NCBI RefSeq assembly: GCF_958450345.1
Contig: NC_088780.1
Location: 167,134,726 to 167,198,725 of the forward strand
Reading direction: 5' to 3'
Length of the DNA stretch: 64,000 nucleotides
Source of the DNA: Calliphora vicina
Taxonomy: Eukaryota > Arthropoda > Insecta > Diptera > Calliphoridae
Shown: positions 34,245 through 46,159 of the stretch, piece by piece
Numbering within the stretch: position 1 is the first letter of the stretch
How the letters are laid out: the number at the start of each line of letters is the position of its first letter
Notes under the pieces: model-generated
The model's database searches: none
What the model was told of the DNA's origin: nothing
What the model saw: the letters and a program-made list of their open reading frames with translations, nothing else
Made by a program: the position numbers and the translations under genes

Positions 34245-35035
34245 GAAACATGTGGCCGAGCTTTGTCATGTCTGACCGCATATTCTGGATGTTTTTCGGC
34301 TAATGTTTGCTTCAAACGAATAACTTGCATTCGGTATGAGTTCCTTGTGATGGTTTGGTCAGATTTCAGCAGTTCGTAATAGATCCTTTATAGGACCCTT
34401 TTGGTCACACCGAATACAGAGCAATAGCCTAGCGCCATGGATATTTGGTGTCAAATCGCCTGGCTTCACATACGATCTCTTACGCTTCAGGTTATCGTAA
34501 TGGAGCATATTTTCAATGTCAGTATTGATTTAGTGCAAAAATTATTTTCTTTTGGACATTCAATTTCGTATTTCAAGGTATCTCAGCTTCAATTCGTATT
34601 TTATCCAATTTCTCTGTTTTTGGATGAATCCTGCAAGCATTTTGAAATTACTGATAGATTAGCTCCCAATGATTTTGAAAGCTCTTGTTGAGTTTGACAA
34701 CAAGCATCAGTAATGCCACCAATTCATGGTTTTCAAACTTGTTTGGCTGGCCTGGGCGATCTTTGTTTTCCGTATCAAAATCACCACTTCTGAACCGCAC
34801 AAACCATTTGTTGCACGTTGAAACCGATTGAACACATTCGCCATAAGATTTGGTGAGCAATCGGTGTAATTCAGCGGCACTGCATATGAGGCTTTGTTGG
34901 TACATAATTCAACATTTTCGAAGCAAAATAACTGCGTTTTATTCAATAACTAAGTGCGAATAAATGAAATATATGTATCCTTCAAAATGAAGGCTTTCAA
35001 ATGATACGCCATCTATTGTAAATATCACATTTTTA
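34245..35035 (-). pseudogene. Mauritiana-like mariner, copy 2
   Basis: On the minus strand the relic begins near 34905 with MLNYVPTK, then an HRLLTKSYGE-like stretch, CNKWFVRFRSGDFDTENKDR and PGQPNKFENHELVALL, and CCQTQQELSKSLG. It ends with YYELLKSDQTITRNSYRMQV, KQTLAEKHPEYAVRHDKARP and HVSI. Several frameshifts and stops are present, the middle is scrambled, and the last third is missing. Upstream, AATGTGATATTTACAATAGA resembles the start of copy 1. Confidence 0.85.
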
Positions 35036-35084
35036 TGTCAAGCTTGGTACCTTCGGGTTTACCTAATTCGAGTGCGATGCCAAC

Positions 35085-35415
35085 CGTTTTTTTAGGTTAG
35101 CTTATTGAATAAACTAAAAAAAACCGAAATTCTCTAAAAGAAAATTGCCTTTAAGTAAGACTGAAACTTTTTTAATCTGCGCAGTCGTTTTTGAAATATA
35201 ATTTTTTTTGGTTGAATTTTCCAATGTTTTATGCCATTAAACAAAAAACAAAAATTCGAAATTTTCCTAAAAAAAAAAATTTTCCAAAAAAAAAATTATT
35301 TTTCTAAAACGACTGCTCATATTAATATAAAAGTTTGAGCTTAACTTAAGGGGAATTTTATTGCGGAATTTGGGTTTTTTTAGTTTATTTACTACGCTAA
35401 ACCGTTTGTGAGTTA
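35085..35415. mobile_element. Long hairpin MITE
   Basis: Left words AATAAACTAAAAAAAACCGA, AATTGCCTTTAAGTAAG and GCAGTCGTTTT are mirrored at the right by AAAACGACTGC, CTTAACTTAAGGGGAATTTT and TTTTTTTAGTTTATTT. The arms are about 100 bp and the loop is A-rich. Exact ends and target duplication are unclear. Confidence 0.65.
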
Positions 35416-35544
35416 CGCGAATATATGTTGACCACCCTCTTCCATTTTCGAAATAACGGTGTATCTAGAAAACAAGACTTAACCTAAAATACGGTTAGCA
35501 CCACTGGATTCAGCGTAATCGAGATAGTTTAACTCGCCGCAACG

Positions 35545-35945
35545 AGGGCTTCATACATTTTTTGACAAAAATTATATGGAGTGGTCGCTGAAATTTGGCA
35601 CCGAGAATTATATGGACCAAACTAAGAAAAAAAAAATTTTATCAAAATCGACCACGCCCACTGCCCATATAATACAAATAGATTTTTTCGCATAAAATGT
35701 TTCCTATCCAAGTAAAAGTCTAGAAATGTGGTACATATATTTTTTTAAACAAAAGAAGAACGAACTGCCGAGTTTCAATAAAATCGGACACGCATACCGC
35801 CCACGATACCCATACATAGATAAGATTTTTTTTGACATTTCGTTTATTATTCGACAAAAAATGTTAAGTTTTCATTCTGTTCCGAAAACTTACGAAAACT
35901 ATTTTTTTTAAATCGAAACAAGACACTCCCACCTATCATTTTATT
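35545..35945 (+). mobile_element. INE-1-like fragment with ACCACGCCCACTGCC block
   Basis: The words TGGCACCGAGAATTATATGG, ATCAAAATCGACCACGCCCA and AAATCGGACACGCATACCGC are typical of the interior of fly INE-1-like repeats. No terminal hairpin remains. Confidence 0.5.
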
Positions 35946-37374
35946 AAAAAAACATCTTGGGGAAAGTGGGGCTAAATTTTTTTTCTCCATGGAAAATCAA
36001 AAATAAAATAATTTTTGGAGACTTATAGATTTGGGCATATCTTCTTAATGGTTTATGGTATCCCCATATTTTTTTAATGATGGAGAAATGTTATATTTTA
36101 TATGGTAAAGGTAAATTGTATTATTTGGAAAATTATACATATATAAACCACTGAATTGCGTGAAAATATAAGTAACTTATTGCTTAACACCCTTGCATGG
36201 ATTTCACTTAAATTTTTTAAAAATAAAATAAAATTTTTCTTAAAACTATAAGTGTACATTTCATCTTTAAAAATTTCTCTACAAAACCGCATCATTTGAT
36301 TTTTGAAATTGAGTGTTTGAAAAATGGACTTTTTGACACCAAAATCCCTCTGTGCTTCGGGTGCCCCGCTTGACAGAAAAAGGTGTCAATTTCGTGCATA
36401 GTGTTATTATTCACGAGTATACTTGTTATAATTGATTAATACTATTCATACGTAAATTGCAATTATTTTAAAAAAGAAGTAGGAACCAAAAGTTTTGAGC
36501 AAAAAATCCTTCCACTTTCTATTATTTCTATAAAATTGAGATTAGGTAAGAAAAAATTAATTTTTCAATTAAACGGACAAACAAATGAAACTTGAAATTC
36601 GCAAACTTTAACATAAAATACCTTATATTGTATACATTATTATTTCGATGCCATCGCATATAAAAATAAATTATATCACAGTGAAAAGAGTTTAAACTTT
36701 ATTCTAATCAAAATTTACTTTAGTGTTGTACAAAATTTTCCATTCAATTTATTGCAACCTGTACAAAAAACCTAAACGAAAAAATTAAATTAAATTTTAC
36801 CCTGTACATTTTACTTTAGTTAATTTAAATTTACGACTACTTCCTATAGTTTTTTGTTTAAACACTATTTCATGTAGGACCCATTGGATGCCAGTAGTTT
36901 ACAATTTTGCTGGTACTTCATAATAAAACCGAAAGTTTATTATGGTACATGGAAAATGTTATGTGAAAATGCTATATATACTTAGCAAGGTAACTTGGCT
37001 TTTTTGCATAAGAAAAGTCGAAAATGCATCAACTTTAACAATTACAGTTGCGAACATAAGGAGTTAGAAAGTTTTGATTTTTTAACAAAATCTAAAATCA
37101 TGTTGGCAATTATTTTTAGACACTTTTTTTAATTTAATGTAATTGTAGAAATTTGCCCTTAGCAACGATTGGGAGGGGGATGGTCACGTCGGGATACAGT
37201 TTTTTATTAGCTAAAAGATGACCTTTAAACATTTTTTTGAAATATTTTTTTTTTTACTGTTCGAAAAATCGAACTGCGGAGCGAAATAGGTTAAAAAATT
37301 AATTGAAGGCAACTATTTTATTAAGAAAATTTTACTTCAGATTTTATATTCGTTTCCCAAAATTTCAAAGACAG
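35946..37374. other. AT-rich intergenic DNA
   Basis: No supported features. Confidence 0.5.
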
Positions 37375-37630
37375 GTATAAATCAGTGTTTAAAAAGCTAC
37401 GATAACTAACAAATTTTTAACTGTTGCTACAACTTCTGCTTCAAAAAAGTGTATGTAGCGGTAGCAGTAGCATTTGTCTTGTTTCGTTTTCTTGTTTTTT
37501 TTTTAAACTACTGCTACCTTCAAAATATAAAACTCTTAACAGAGCAGTAGTAATAAAACATGAATTGTAAATGAAGTAGTAGCATAAAAATACAAATCAT
37601 TGCTATTGATCTATATCGAGTTTTAATTTT

Positions 37631-38327
37631 TATACCCTACACCACCATAGTGTGGAGGGTATTATGCGTTTGTGCAGATGTTTGTAACGCCCAAAAATAT
37701 TAGTCTAATTAAGCGATGTCCGTCCGTCCGTCTGGTTGGCTGGCTGGCTGTCCATGTAAACCTTGTGCGCAGAGTACAGGTCGCAATTTTGAAGATATTT
37801 CGATGGAATTTGATACATATTATTTTTTCGGCTCAAGGACCAAGCCTATTGAAACTGGCTGAAATCGGTCCATTATTTCACCTAGCTCCATACAAATGTC
37901 CTCCCGAAATTGGACTTTATCGGTCATAAATGTTTAATTTATATATGTGTCTCCACAAATTACGCTCCAAATAAGTTTTATATACACAAAATTCATGTCA
38001 CCAAATTTTGTTACGATCGGTCCATAATTAGTCATAGCTCCCATATAGACCCGCTTCCGAAAATCACTTTAACGTGCATAAATCGCTTAAAAATGTTGGT
38101 AAACACACAAAATTCAACAAGTTAACTTCAATATACACATAAATCACACGACCTAATTTCATGGTGATCGGTCCATAATTGGTCATAGCCCCCATATAAG
38201 GCCCACTTCCGAAAATCACTCAAAAATATAAATTATTGAAATTTTAAAAGAAAATTTATTTTTGCTCTTTTACTTAGTGTAGGGTATTATATGGTCGGGC
38301 TTGACCGACCATACTTTCTTACTTGTT
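37631..38327 (+). mobile_element. INE-1/DINE-1-like element B1, full length
   Basis: It begins TATACCCTACACCACCATAG, has GCGTTTGTGCAGATGTTTGT and CGTCCGTCTGGTTGGCTGGC, and repeated GGTCCATAATTAGTCATAGC blocks. The terminal hairpin is GGTCGGGCTTGACCGACC (38293-38310), then ATACTTTCTTACTTGTT. Family B differs from family A in body and hairpin sequence but has the same end layout. Confidence 0.8.
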
Positions 38328-38760
38328 ATTATTTAGAAATAAGGTAGCAGTTAAGTAGCAGTTGATGCATCAGTTAAGGTAACAATAAAAGTAGTCAAAA
38401 AAGAAAATCTTCAGTCATAACACCAAAATTGACAGAATTAAACACTGTATGTTGTTTTTGTTTTGAGAGTGTTTAAAAGAATTATTAGTTTTTATTCGTC
38501 TCAGTTGTTCGTGTTGCTAACAGAAAAATGGTGTTGTCTGTGTGTATAACAAAAAAGCCGAACTTTTGTTTACAACACGACCAACTTACACAAATATACT
38601 TTTTTGGCTGAAGATTTTTATTTTTGACTTATTTTATTGCTACCTCAACTGCTACTTAGCTGCTACTTCAACTACTACTTAACTGCTACTTCTTCTACTG
38701 CCTCAATTGCTACTTCTATTACTCCTAATTTTAAAAGTAGCAGAATTAATAAAAAAAACT

Positions 38761-39475
38761 ACCCAGTATGCAACATTTCGAGTCAGTTCTTTTTATCGAA
38801 CTTATTTCGAATTAAAATCGAAAATATGAATTTATTATGATGCTCTATCCAATCTACATTTTTTAGAATATCGTATTTTAATATTTTATTGAAATGGCGA
38901 GTAATGTTCGAGTTTTTTTTTAATGTCAAATTTTATTTTTGCACAAATTGACAAATTCATATACATACATATTATTCTTTTGTCAATTTGTGAGAAAATC
39001 AAATTTTATTTCTAATCCTATCAATAACATATTCATAAAAATATAGTTTAACACGAAAAATGGATCAAAGACGTCTTAAATGAATAGCGCAGCCAATTAT
39101 TGATGTTGTTTTTGACAATTCGAATCTCATAATCAGCAAACATCAGAAATATGTGCAGAGTTTATTGCATTTGAAAATGAAAACACATCTAACGCAACAT
39201 TATTGGATAATAATAAAGGTATTGAATATGCATTATTTCAAGAAAAAATTGCTCGATGGTATAAAGTATACGAAATTGTTCATATATTTAATCGAAATCG
39301 AATCAATTTAGAACATTTTTAATACCGAAAAAGGAATTTTCGACTCTTTATCGCTCTGCACTCTACTTAGGAAAACATGCACATTCTCGACATTATATCG
39401 AAGTCTATATCGATAAAATTTTACGAAAAAATGATTCATTTTCGACATAACTTCGAATCATTTTGCATACTGGGT
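38761..39475. mobile_element. 715-bp TIR element with ACCCAGTATGCAA ends
   Basis: ACCCAGTATGCAACATTTCG at the left is mirrored by CGAATCATTTTGCATACTGG plus GT at the right. TTTTCGA/TCGAAAA and GAATC words cluster near both ends. Nested in the hAT-type element. No recognisable protein. Superfamily unknown. Confidence 0.65.
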
Positions 39476-39672
39476 AATGACTCTGCTACATCAAATTACT
39501 CTGCTACTTTTAAATTTTTCTTTTATTGGTACTACCACAACTACTGCTACCAAAATGTGTAGGTAGCAGTAGTAGTAGTAATTGATTGACTCCGAGTTTT
39601 TATTAATTTTTTAACTAGACTACTTATGTTTTTTCGTTGCTACTGCTTAGTTTTTTAAACACTGGTATATAT

Positions 39673-40601
39673 ATTTCAATGTAACACATTGTAATGATCA
39701 CCACTGTAGATATTTTAGATTTTGTGTTTTTTTTAGTTCTTTTCTTTATTTTAGATTTTGTGTGTTTCAGTTCTTTTTTTTAATTTTACGCATATTTGTT
39801 ATTCATAATAACTTTTGCCTGGTTTGGTTTTTCATCTTTTAAACTAAATTGCTGGTCTTTGTCCACACATGCATTATTTACCAGCATAGAATTTGCAAAC
39901 CCATACTACTAAACTTAACATGTAAATGTTAAATATATGTATAGAAAAGAAAAGAAAACATACATTCAACCATATTAAAAAACTTAAAAATTCTCTCAAA
40001 AATTATGGTCAACTTTGATAAAAAGCAAATAAATTTTGCAAAAAGGTATTAACAGCAAAAATTCTGTTTTAACTAAGTTTTTACTTGTTGTCTTAAATAT
40101 CTAAATTTGTTCTTAATAAAAACTCAAACCAACTGAAAAGTAAAACAGAAAATTAAACTTATTTTTAATTTATGCACCACCAAAGATTTAAAACAAAGAC
40201 AGGTGTATACAAGTTTTTACATTCATTTTATAAAGATAAAACATAAAAGTAAAATTCATCAAAAAGAATTTATTTTTAGAGTTTAGCTAAATAAATGTTT
40301 AATTCAAATGTTGTAGTTAATGCATTGCAACTCATCTAATGCGGGTAAAACATAATATTTTTGTAAGATAACTACGTAGATGGTAAAGATTTCTTAAGAG
40401 CTAGTTAGTTATTTAACTTATATTTTAGTCAGGTATTAATGTATTTATTTGAAAATGTTTATAAAAGAATTATGTCAAGTATTTACACTTAAATTTATTT
40501 CATTCAATTCTAAGAAAAATATTACATACTAGGATTTCGTATACCCTACAATTACTTAAATTTAACAAATCAGAATATGTAATTTAAAAGCATTTTATAA
40601 A
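39673..40601. other. AT-rich spacer
   Basis: No features recognised. Confidence 0.5.
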
Positions 40602-40845
40602 CTAGTTGACCCGCCCGGCTTCGCCCGGTAGCATTTACTAATGTTAGTTCTTCAAGTTTCACCAACCCACATACACCTGCGTGTTCTTATTTATTTGCAA
40701 ATAAAATATCTAAATTTTTTTTCTTTACAAACCATTTCCTGAAAATTTCGAATCGAATAAAAAAAAAATCAGCCAAATCGCACCAGCCGTTCTCACGAGA
40801 TGCCATTACATACATGGACCATTTCATTATTATATATATAGATAA
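40602..40845 (+). mobile_element. Dispersed retroelement-like tail, copy 2
   Basis: It begins ACTAGTTGACCCGCCCGGCT, a phrase very common at insect dispersed repeats, and shares the ACAAACCATTTCCTGAAAAT and CAGCCGTTCTCACGAGATG blocks with 26508-26755. It ends in a TATATATAGATA run followed by 13 C residues (40855-40867). Confidence 0.6.
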
Positions 40846-40929
40846 TGAGATATTCCCCCCCCCCCCCAAACCTGTTAAAATTAGCAAAATAGTCTACAAC
40901 TGAAATCATGTGTCGCTCATACACATGTA

Positions 40930-41455
40930 GAGAAAAAATATAGTTGTACATGTTTACCATAAATATTCCCAGCGGGAAAAAATGATAGGACTTCAATTTG
41001 TAGGCCTTCTAAAAGGCATACTTACACATTCTAAAAGATCCGATATTCATTCCACCCTGCCTGCTCTTAGAAGGTGTTCAAGAAGCCCTATGAATCCCCT
41101 TCTAATAACAAGTGAGCTTTTTGGCTGCCAACAGCCCATCATAAGTAGGCCTTCTCTCAGCCCTCTAACAGCAGCGAGTATGCAAGGCCTTGGCTCGCAA
41201 TGACACGCCGTGTAAAATTTAAATGATTTTGCAAGTCCTTGTGTCTGCAAAATGAGGCATTTAGGAAGGCCTCTTTACTGCATCTTTTTCCCGCTGGGTT
41301 TCAACATTTTTATTATATTTTTAGCAATATTAGATCACTGTAATTATTTATATGATTGCGATAACCATAATATATTTAAGTTACTATTCAAACGCTTGTA
41401 GCAATCATATATATGATTGTAGTAAACTGTGATTGCTCTTGCTACCAGTATTTAT
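40930..41455. mobile_element. MITE of the ATATAGTTG family, copy 3, interrupted
   Basis: AGAGAAAAAATATAGTTGTA at 40930 and the ATATGATTGnnGTAA words at 41350-41430 belong to the family of 3116-3345. The element at 40968-41298 is inserted in it. Confidence 0.55.
40968..41298. mobile_element. 331-bp TIR element with CCCAGCGGGAAAAA ends
   Basis: CCCAGCGGGAAAAA at the left and TTTTTCCCGCTGGG at the right are a perfect 14-base inverted pair. It is clearly richer in G+C than its surroundings, and the word AGGCCTT recurs (about 41002, 41146, 41183 and, as AAGGCCT, 41266). Frames on both strands are short and resemble nothing known. Confidence 0.75.
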
Positions 41456-42256
41456 ACACACCAGCGCCAACTTCTAGCGATTTCCAGAAGCACTCGAACT
41501 TTTTTCGCAATGATCACCTAGAGCTTTTAATGCTGATGTACAGATAATGTTGCAACAGCCATTACAGACCTTTAAATTCAAATTGATAATGCAATTTCCT
41601 AACAATCAGGCCTGTCACAAAATTCCATTCCGATCGAAAGTGGAATTAATTCCGTATTTTGCTTCTTCAGAAAAAGTAAAACAAAAATTTCTTTCGGAAT
41701 GACACCACTTTCATTTTTCAAAGTGGAATTGATATTTGATTGTAATTATTTGGTTTTGTAAAATTTTTAATCAATTTCTGTACCGAAACCTTCACATTTG
41801 TTTTAATATGAAAAACGCTGTCAAATTAAAATCAGAAAAACAGAATTATGAAATATTTTTGGAATTAATAAATTACACGGAATCTGAAGAACCTAAAACG
41901 AAATTGATCGGAATATGAAACAAATGGATAAGTTGGTTTCGTTGAAAGCGATTCTATTTTATTAACACTCTATGTGCCATGAGAATTGAATGAGAATAGG
42001 GATTCGTTAGTTTCTATTAATGGAGAGATTGTTTAATGTAACTGCAATAAAAGCTCTAGTGTATTTGTAAAACTTATTTCAAAAGCTTTAGCTTTTGTTC
42101 TACTTAACCGATTTTTCCCGAAATTTTAATACTAAATATCAACAAAGCATATTTGGGAAAAAGTCTGTCCTCCTAGAATTATACAATTTTGAAATAAAAC
42201 AATTTGTTGTTTTCTCTTTGAAATCAAATTTTTAATTAATTTTTGAAAAGACAAAA
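41456..42256. other. Intergenic DNA with GGAATT-rich patch
   Basis: GTGGAATT and ATTCC words cluster at 41625-41740, and CAGGCCTGTCACAAAATTCC near 41606 looks like a hAT-type left end. I could not find the matching right end. Confidence 0.4.
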
Positions 42257-42497
42257 CCAAGGCGTATTAACAAGGTGAGTGCGTCCCGGCAACAAATACA
42301 ACAATGCAAAAACAACAGGCAATTTGTTTTTGTTAAAATGTACGGTAAATGTCAAAATCAAGGCGAATTAAAATATTACTATGTTATTTACAATAACAAA
42401 TGTAAACATAAACAAAGTTTGACATATAGTGTACATAAAACCACAGCGAATTAACAAACAGCTGATTTTATGCACTCACCTTGTTAATACGCCTTGG
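42257..42497. mobile_element. 241-bp MITE with CCAAGGCGTATTAACAAGG ends
   Basis: CCAAGGCGTATTAACAAGGT at the left is mirrored by ACCTTGTTAATACGCCTTGG at the right, extending to about 26 matched bases (GAGTGC/GCACTC). The interior has further CGAATTAA words. No coding capacity. Confidence 0.85.
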
Positions 42498-42540
42498 AAA
42501 AAACTTTAATTGTAAAATTTTCAAAGCAACTATTTATTTT

Positions 42541-43194
42541 TATACCCTTCACCATGAGTGGCAAGGGTATATATAAGTTTGTCATTCCGTTTGTAATTTC
42601 TACATTTTTCATTTGCGACCCCACAAAGTATATATATTCTGAATCGTTATAGATAGCGGAGTCGATATAGCCATGTCCGTCTGTGTGTTCAAAACAACTT
42701 TCTGAAACCCCCAAATAACTTACATACACGAATGATAAATTAATATCTCCGAAATTCTTCCGGCTCGGTTGCTATTTAAAATCGGTCCACAAATGGCTGA
42801 GATATAAGAAAAAAACCAGGACAACCTTGACCCATATCTGGATTACTAAATCATTAATATAGACAATATTTCAAAGACCTGTGCAACGACGTATATAAGA
42901 CCATAGTAAGTTGGACCTACAATGGGTCAAAATCGGAAAAAAATATTTTTTAACCCGAATTTTTTTTTTTCACCAAAATTGTTTTCACTAAATATTAAAA
43001 AAAAAATCTTTTAAAATTAAAAGAAAAATTATTAAATTTAAAAAAAAAAAATTAATATACAATTTCGAAAAACCAACTGGAAAAAAAAATTAAATTTTGT
43101 TTACCTAAAAATATTTAAAATTTTTATGTTAAAGTATATTTTGGTGAAGGGTATATAAAATTTGACACAGCCGAATATAGCTCTCTTACTTGTT
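42541..43194 (+). mobile_element. INE-1/DINE-1-like element A5, full length
   Basis: It runs from TATACCCTTCACCATGAGTG through GAGTCGATATAGCCATGTCC and GACCATAGTAAGTTGGACCT to GGTGAAGGGTATATAAAATT. The hairpin is worn on one side (TTGACACAGCCGAA), and the end is CTCTCTTACTTGTTT. This copy shows the intact order of blocks for family A. Confidence 0.85.
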
Positions 43195-45495
43195 TATACT
43201 AATTTTTAAGTTGTTGTGGTATTGTACAGCTAGATCTTTTGGGTCTACATCTTTTTGTTGGTAAGATTGCAGAAAAATATCAATCAACAAACAAGTTAAA
43301 TATTTGTAATAAATACTATTGTATAAACAAGAAAGGTATTTTTGAAGCGATTTCTTGACCTACCTAACGAATATGTAATAAAATCTTTATTTATTAACAA
43401 AAGTCATTGAAATTTTTAACGTTTTTTAAACTTGTCATTCTAAATAACAAAGTGTAAAAAAACGTCTAAGGTAATACCGCAATTACGAACAATTGGAGCG
43501 AAAATCCCAGAAATGGTATTTTAACAATTTTTGACAATAGGGTCCACATTTCTTATGGAGCTATTCAAATACTTTGGGGATAAATAGGGAACACATCGAG
43601 GTTTTTAAGGCTGCTTTTCGTTTTCTGATACTTGCTTTAAGATTTTAGAACATGTGGCCCAAAGTTTAAATTTTGATAAAAAAATATGTCAAATTCCGGG
43701 CAACATATTCGAAAAATAGGATATGTTTTATATACAAAAATGTTTTGCGTAAATATACCTTACCGAAAAACATACAATTGTTATCTTTTCTCAAAGAAAG
43801 TTTCTTTTTAATAAAAAAGGAGTTAAGACCTTTTCGCCCGAAAAACAGCAAAAATCTACTATTTTTTGAATTTTTAAATTGAAAATCATTTATTTTACAT
43901 ACATTGCTATGAAATCTTTTGTATATTATTGTAACTTAAAACATTACGCACGATTCGAATATTTTCGCATATTTCTACATGTACCTCAAAATGAGTTCCG
44001 TTTTATGTCACGTATGATATACCCTTATTTCGCTCAATATTTTGGATAACAATATTTCGAAAGAACTTTTTATTATTTTAAAATATAGTACCCTCTGAAT
44101 GAAACATAAAGACCAAATTATTTTTCAGATACTCTAATTTTTGCAAAATCTATTCCATTCTATAGGCATACAAATGTCACGTACGATGATATGGAATTGC
44201 CCATATGTCAAAGATACTCAACTTTGAGCCCCCATAGCGCCGCCCCTGGAGCAGTTGTAGGGTCCAATTTATTAACTTAAATTCGAATACTCCTTATCTA
44301 TGCTTACGTCAAAATTTAAATTCATAAAAAGCTGTTTTTGAAAAATATGACAAAAAAATGTTTTTTCTTGAGCGAATATGCTAATTTTGAAAATTGTAAT
44401 CAAATTTTTATTTATGAATATGTTTAATAAAATATAACAGTTATATAGATTTCTCTATTGAAAATAACAAAATAAAACAAATTTTTAATAATTAAGAACA
44501 TATTGAGACATCTAAAATGGGTTACTATATTTAAAATTTACATACATCAAAAATTAGACCGACAAGTTCAAACAACTTACATATCTGTGAATAGGAATCC
44601 AAGATAAAAATGTTTTTAATAAATGTATACTGTTGCAAACAAAGTAAATAACTTAATTACATCATTGTCATTATCATCAATTCGTGACAAGGACTAAAAA
44701 ATAAAATGAAATAAATTATTTACTCCTCTAAGACAAAAGAAATGTCTTGAATGTGAACCATGTTACAAATTACTGCCACTGCACTCTTGAATTAGTATTC
44801 ACCAGCACATATTTGTACTTTATTCATTTCCTATACATATTCACATCTTCACATACATTTATAGATGTTGAATTTACTTATATAACAGAAGAACAGACAA
44901 AACAGTATCTGTGTTGAGAGGTAAGAAAATAAAATAAAAACTACTTATAATTATAAACAAACATGCCATCATTTACTGCATTTCCTTTTTTGTCTAATTT
45001 TTGCTTTTCTATCATTTGCTCTATATTTTTTTTTATTTAAACAAACTCATATAACAGCAAACACACACCAACACATTTACGTACATAAGAATAAATAAAT
45101 AAATGTGTGCTAGTGTATGGGTGAACAGGAAACTGCACTTATTAGTTGGTCATGTCTGAATGGGTGTTAATGTGAATTTGAGTTTGTGTTGGTTTTACAA
45201 CAAAATGTAGCTGCGTTGAACATTTTTGAAGTGGCGCCATATGTGTTTGTGTATTTTATCATTATAATTGCTTGAGAGAGTGTGTGTTTGTGTGTGCTTA
45301 TTTGGGGGCATGATGGTGGTTAAACTAAATTGCAATTTGTATAAAACTGCAAAATAAGAAACAGAAATCAACAACTACAAGAATCTTGGAATTTCTTTCA
45401 TACAACTACAACATATTGTAGACATTTTGTTTTAGGAATTTCTGTTCCACATTGTACGAGTACATACATATGTATGTCCTATTTAATGCTATGTA
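43195..45495. other. Intergenic DNA with a patch related to 31640-31690
   Basis: No gene. ACATCTAAAATGGGTTACTA near 44510 is the inverse of sequence in the element at 31026, so an unrecognised relative may lie here. A candidate 32-base exon at 44889-44920 is listed under findings. Confidence 0.4.
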
Positions 45496-45651
45496 CACTG
45501 TGAAAAATATAAATTTTTATTTTGAAATTTCACTTTCACTTTCTTCTTGTAAACTGTTAAGCTATTAAAAGCTATAAATAAGATATTTGTATTCTATAAA
45601 AGTTTAAAGTTAATGTGTAATTGTGTTAAAGATTAAATATTTTTCTTAGTG
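45496..45651. mobile_element. 156-bp MITE with CACTGTGAAAAAT ends
   Basis: CACTGTGAAAAATATAAAT at the left, AAATATTTTTCTTAGTG at the right. Small, AT-rich and hairpin-prone. Confidence 0.5.
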
Positions 45652-46159
45652 TATGATGTAGTTGTATGAATTTGACAATATTTTCATGTGCATAGTAACA
45701 TTCTACTTCGGTTTTTGCTTCAAGTGTTTACAATACCACTACTGCACCAGAAGATGTTAAAAATGATACTAAGGAATTTTTCTGACGATAATGATCATTA
45801 TCATGAAAATATAATTATCGTAATGATGCTTATGTTGATGTTTATAAAAGAGGCTGTTGATAAGTATTAAATTCATACATGTGTCTAAAATACAGTGATT
45901 TAACCGGGCTTGTTTGTTGATTTTTAATATTTTTAAGGTTATCGTTTTACACTGTTCATAGTTAATAATAAATAACCGGTGGAAAAGTTTGCCACAAAAA
46001 GATTTTTATCGAATATGTACATATTTTTTCAGTTTTATTACAGAATTTAATGTGTCAATGTTTCAATAGTACATTTTTGTATCAAGATTTAAATAACAAG
46101 AAAACTATTAAAAAAATTTATATTTTAAAAAAGACAGATTATACAAGGCAACAAAATCG
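45652..46159. other. AT-rich spacer
   Basis: No features recognised. Confidence 0.5.

Larger units (their letters stand above)
37383..39664. mobile_element. hAT-type element packed with GTAGCAG motifs
   Basis: The ends are CAGTGTTTAAAAAGCTAC and GCTTAGTTTTTTAAACACTG. Flanking 8-bp sites are GTATAAAT (37375-37382) and GTATATAT (39665-39672), seven of eight identical. CAGTG ends plus an 8-bp duplication indicate hAT. GTAGCAG or its inverse CTGCTAC recurs many times in the zones 37425-37580, 38340-38380, 38635-38750 and 39480-39650, the spread expected of transposase-binding sites. No transposase. Two later insertions (37631-38327 and 38761-39475) lie within. Confidence 0.85.

Noticed and set aside
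40982..41250. Overlapping 67-73-codon frames on opposite strands
   Set aside because: They are fully inside a 331-bp TIR element and match no family.
41606..41945. hAT-type element starting CAGGCCTGTCAC
   Set aside because: The left end and GGAAT word cluster look right, but no matching right end or 8-bp duplication could be found.
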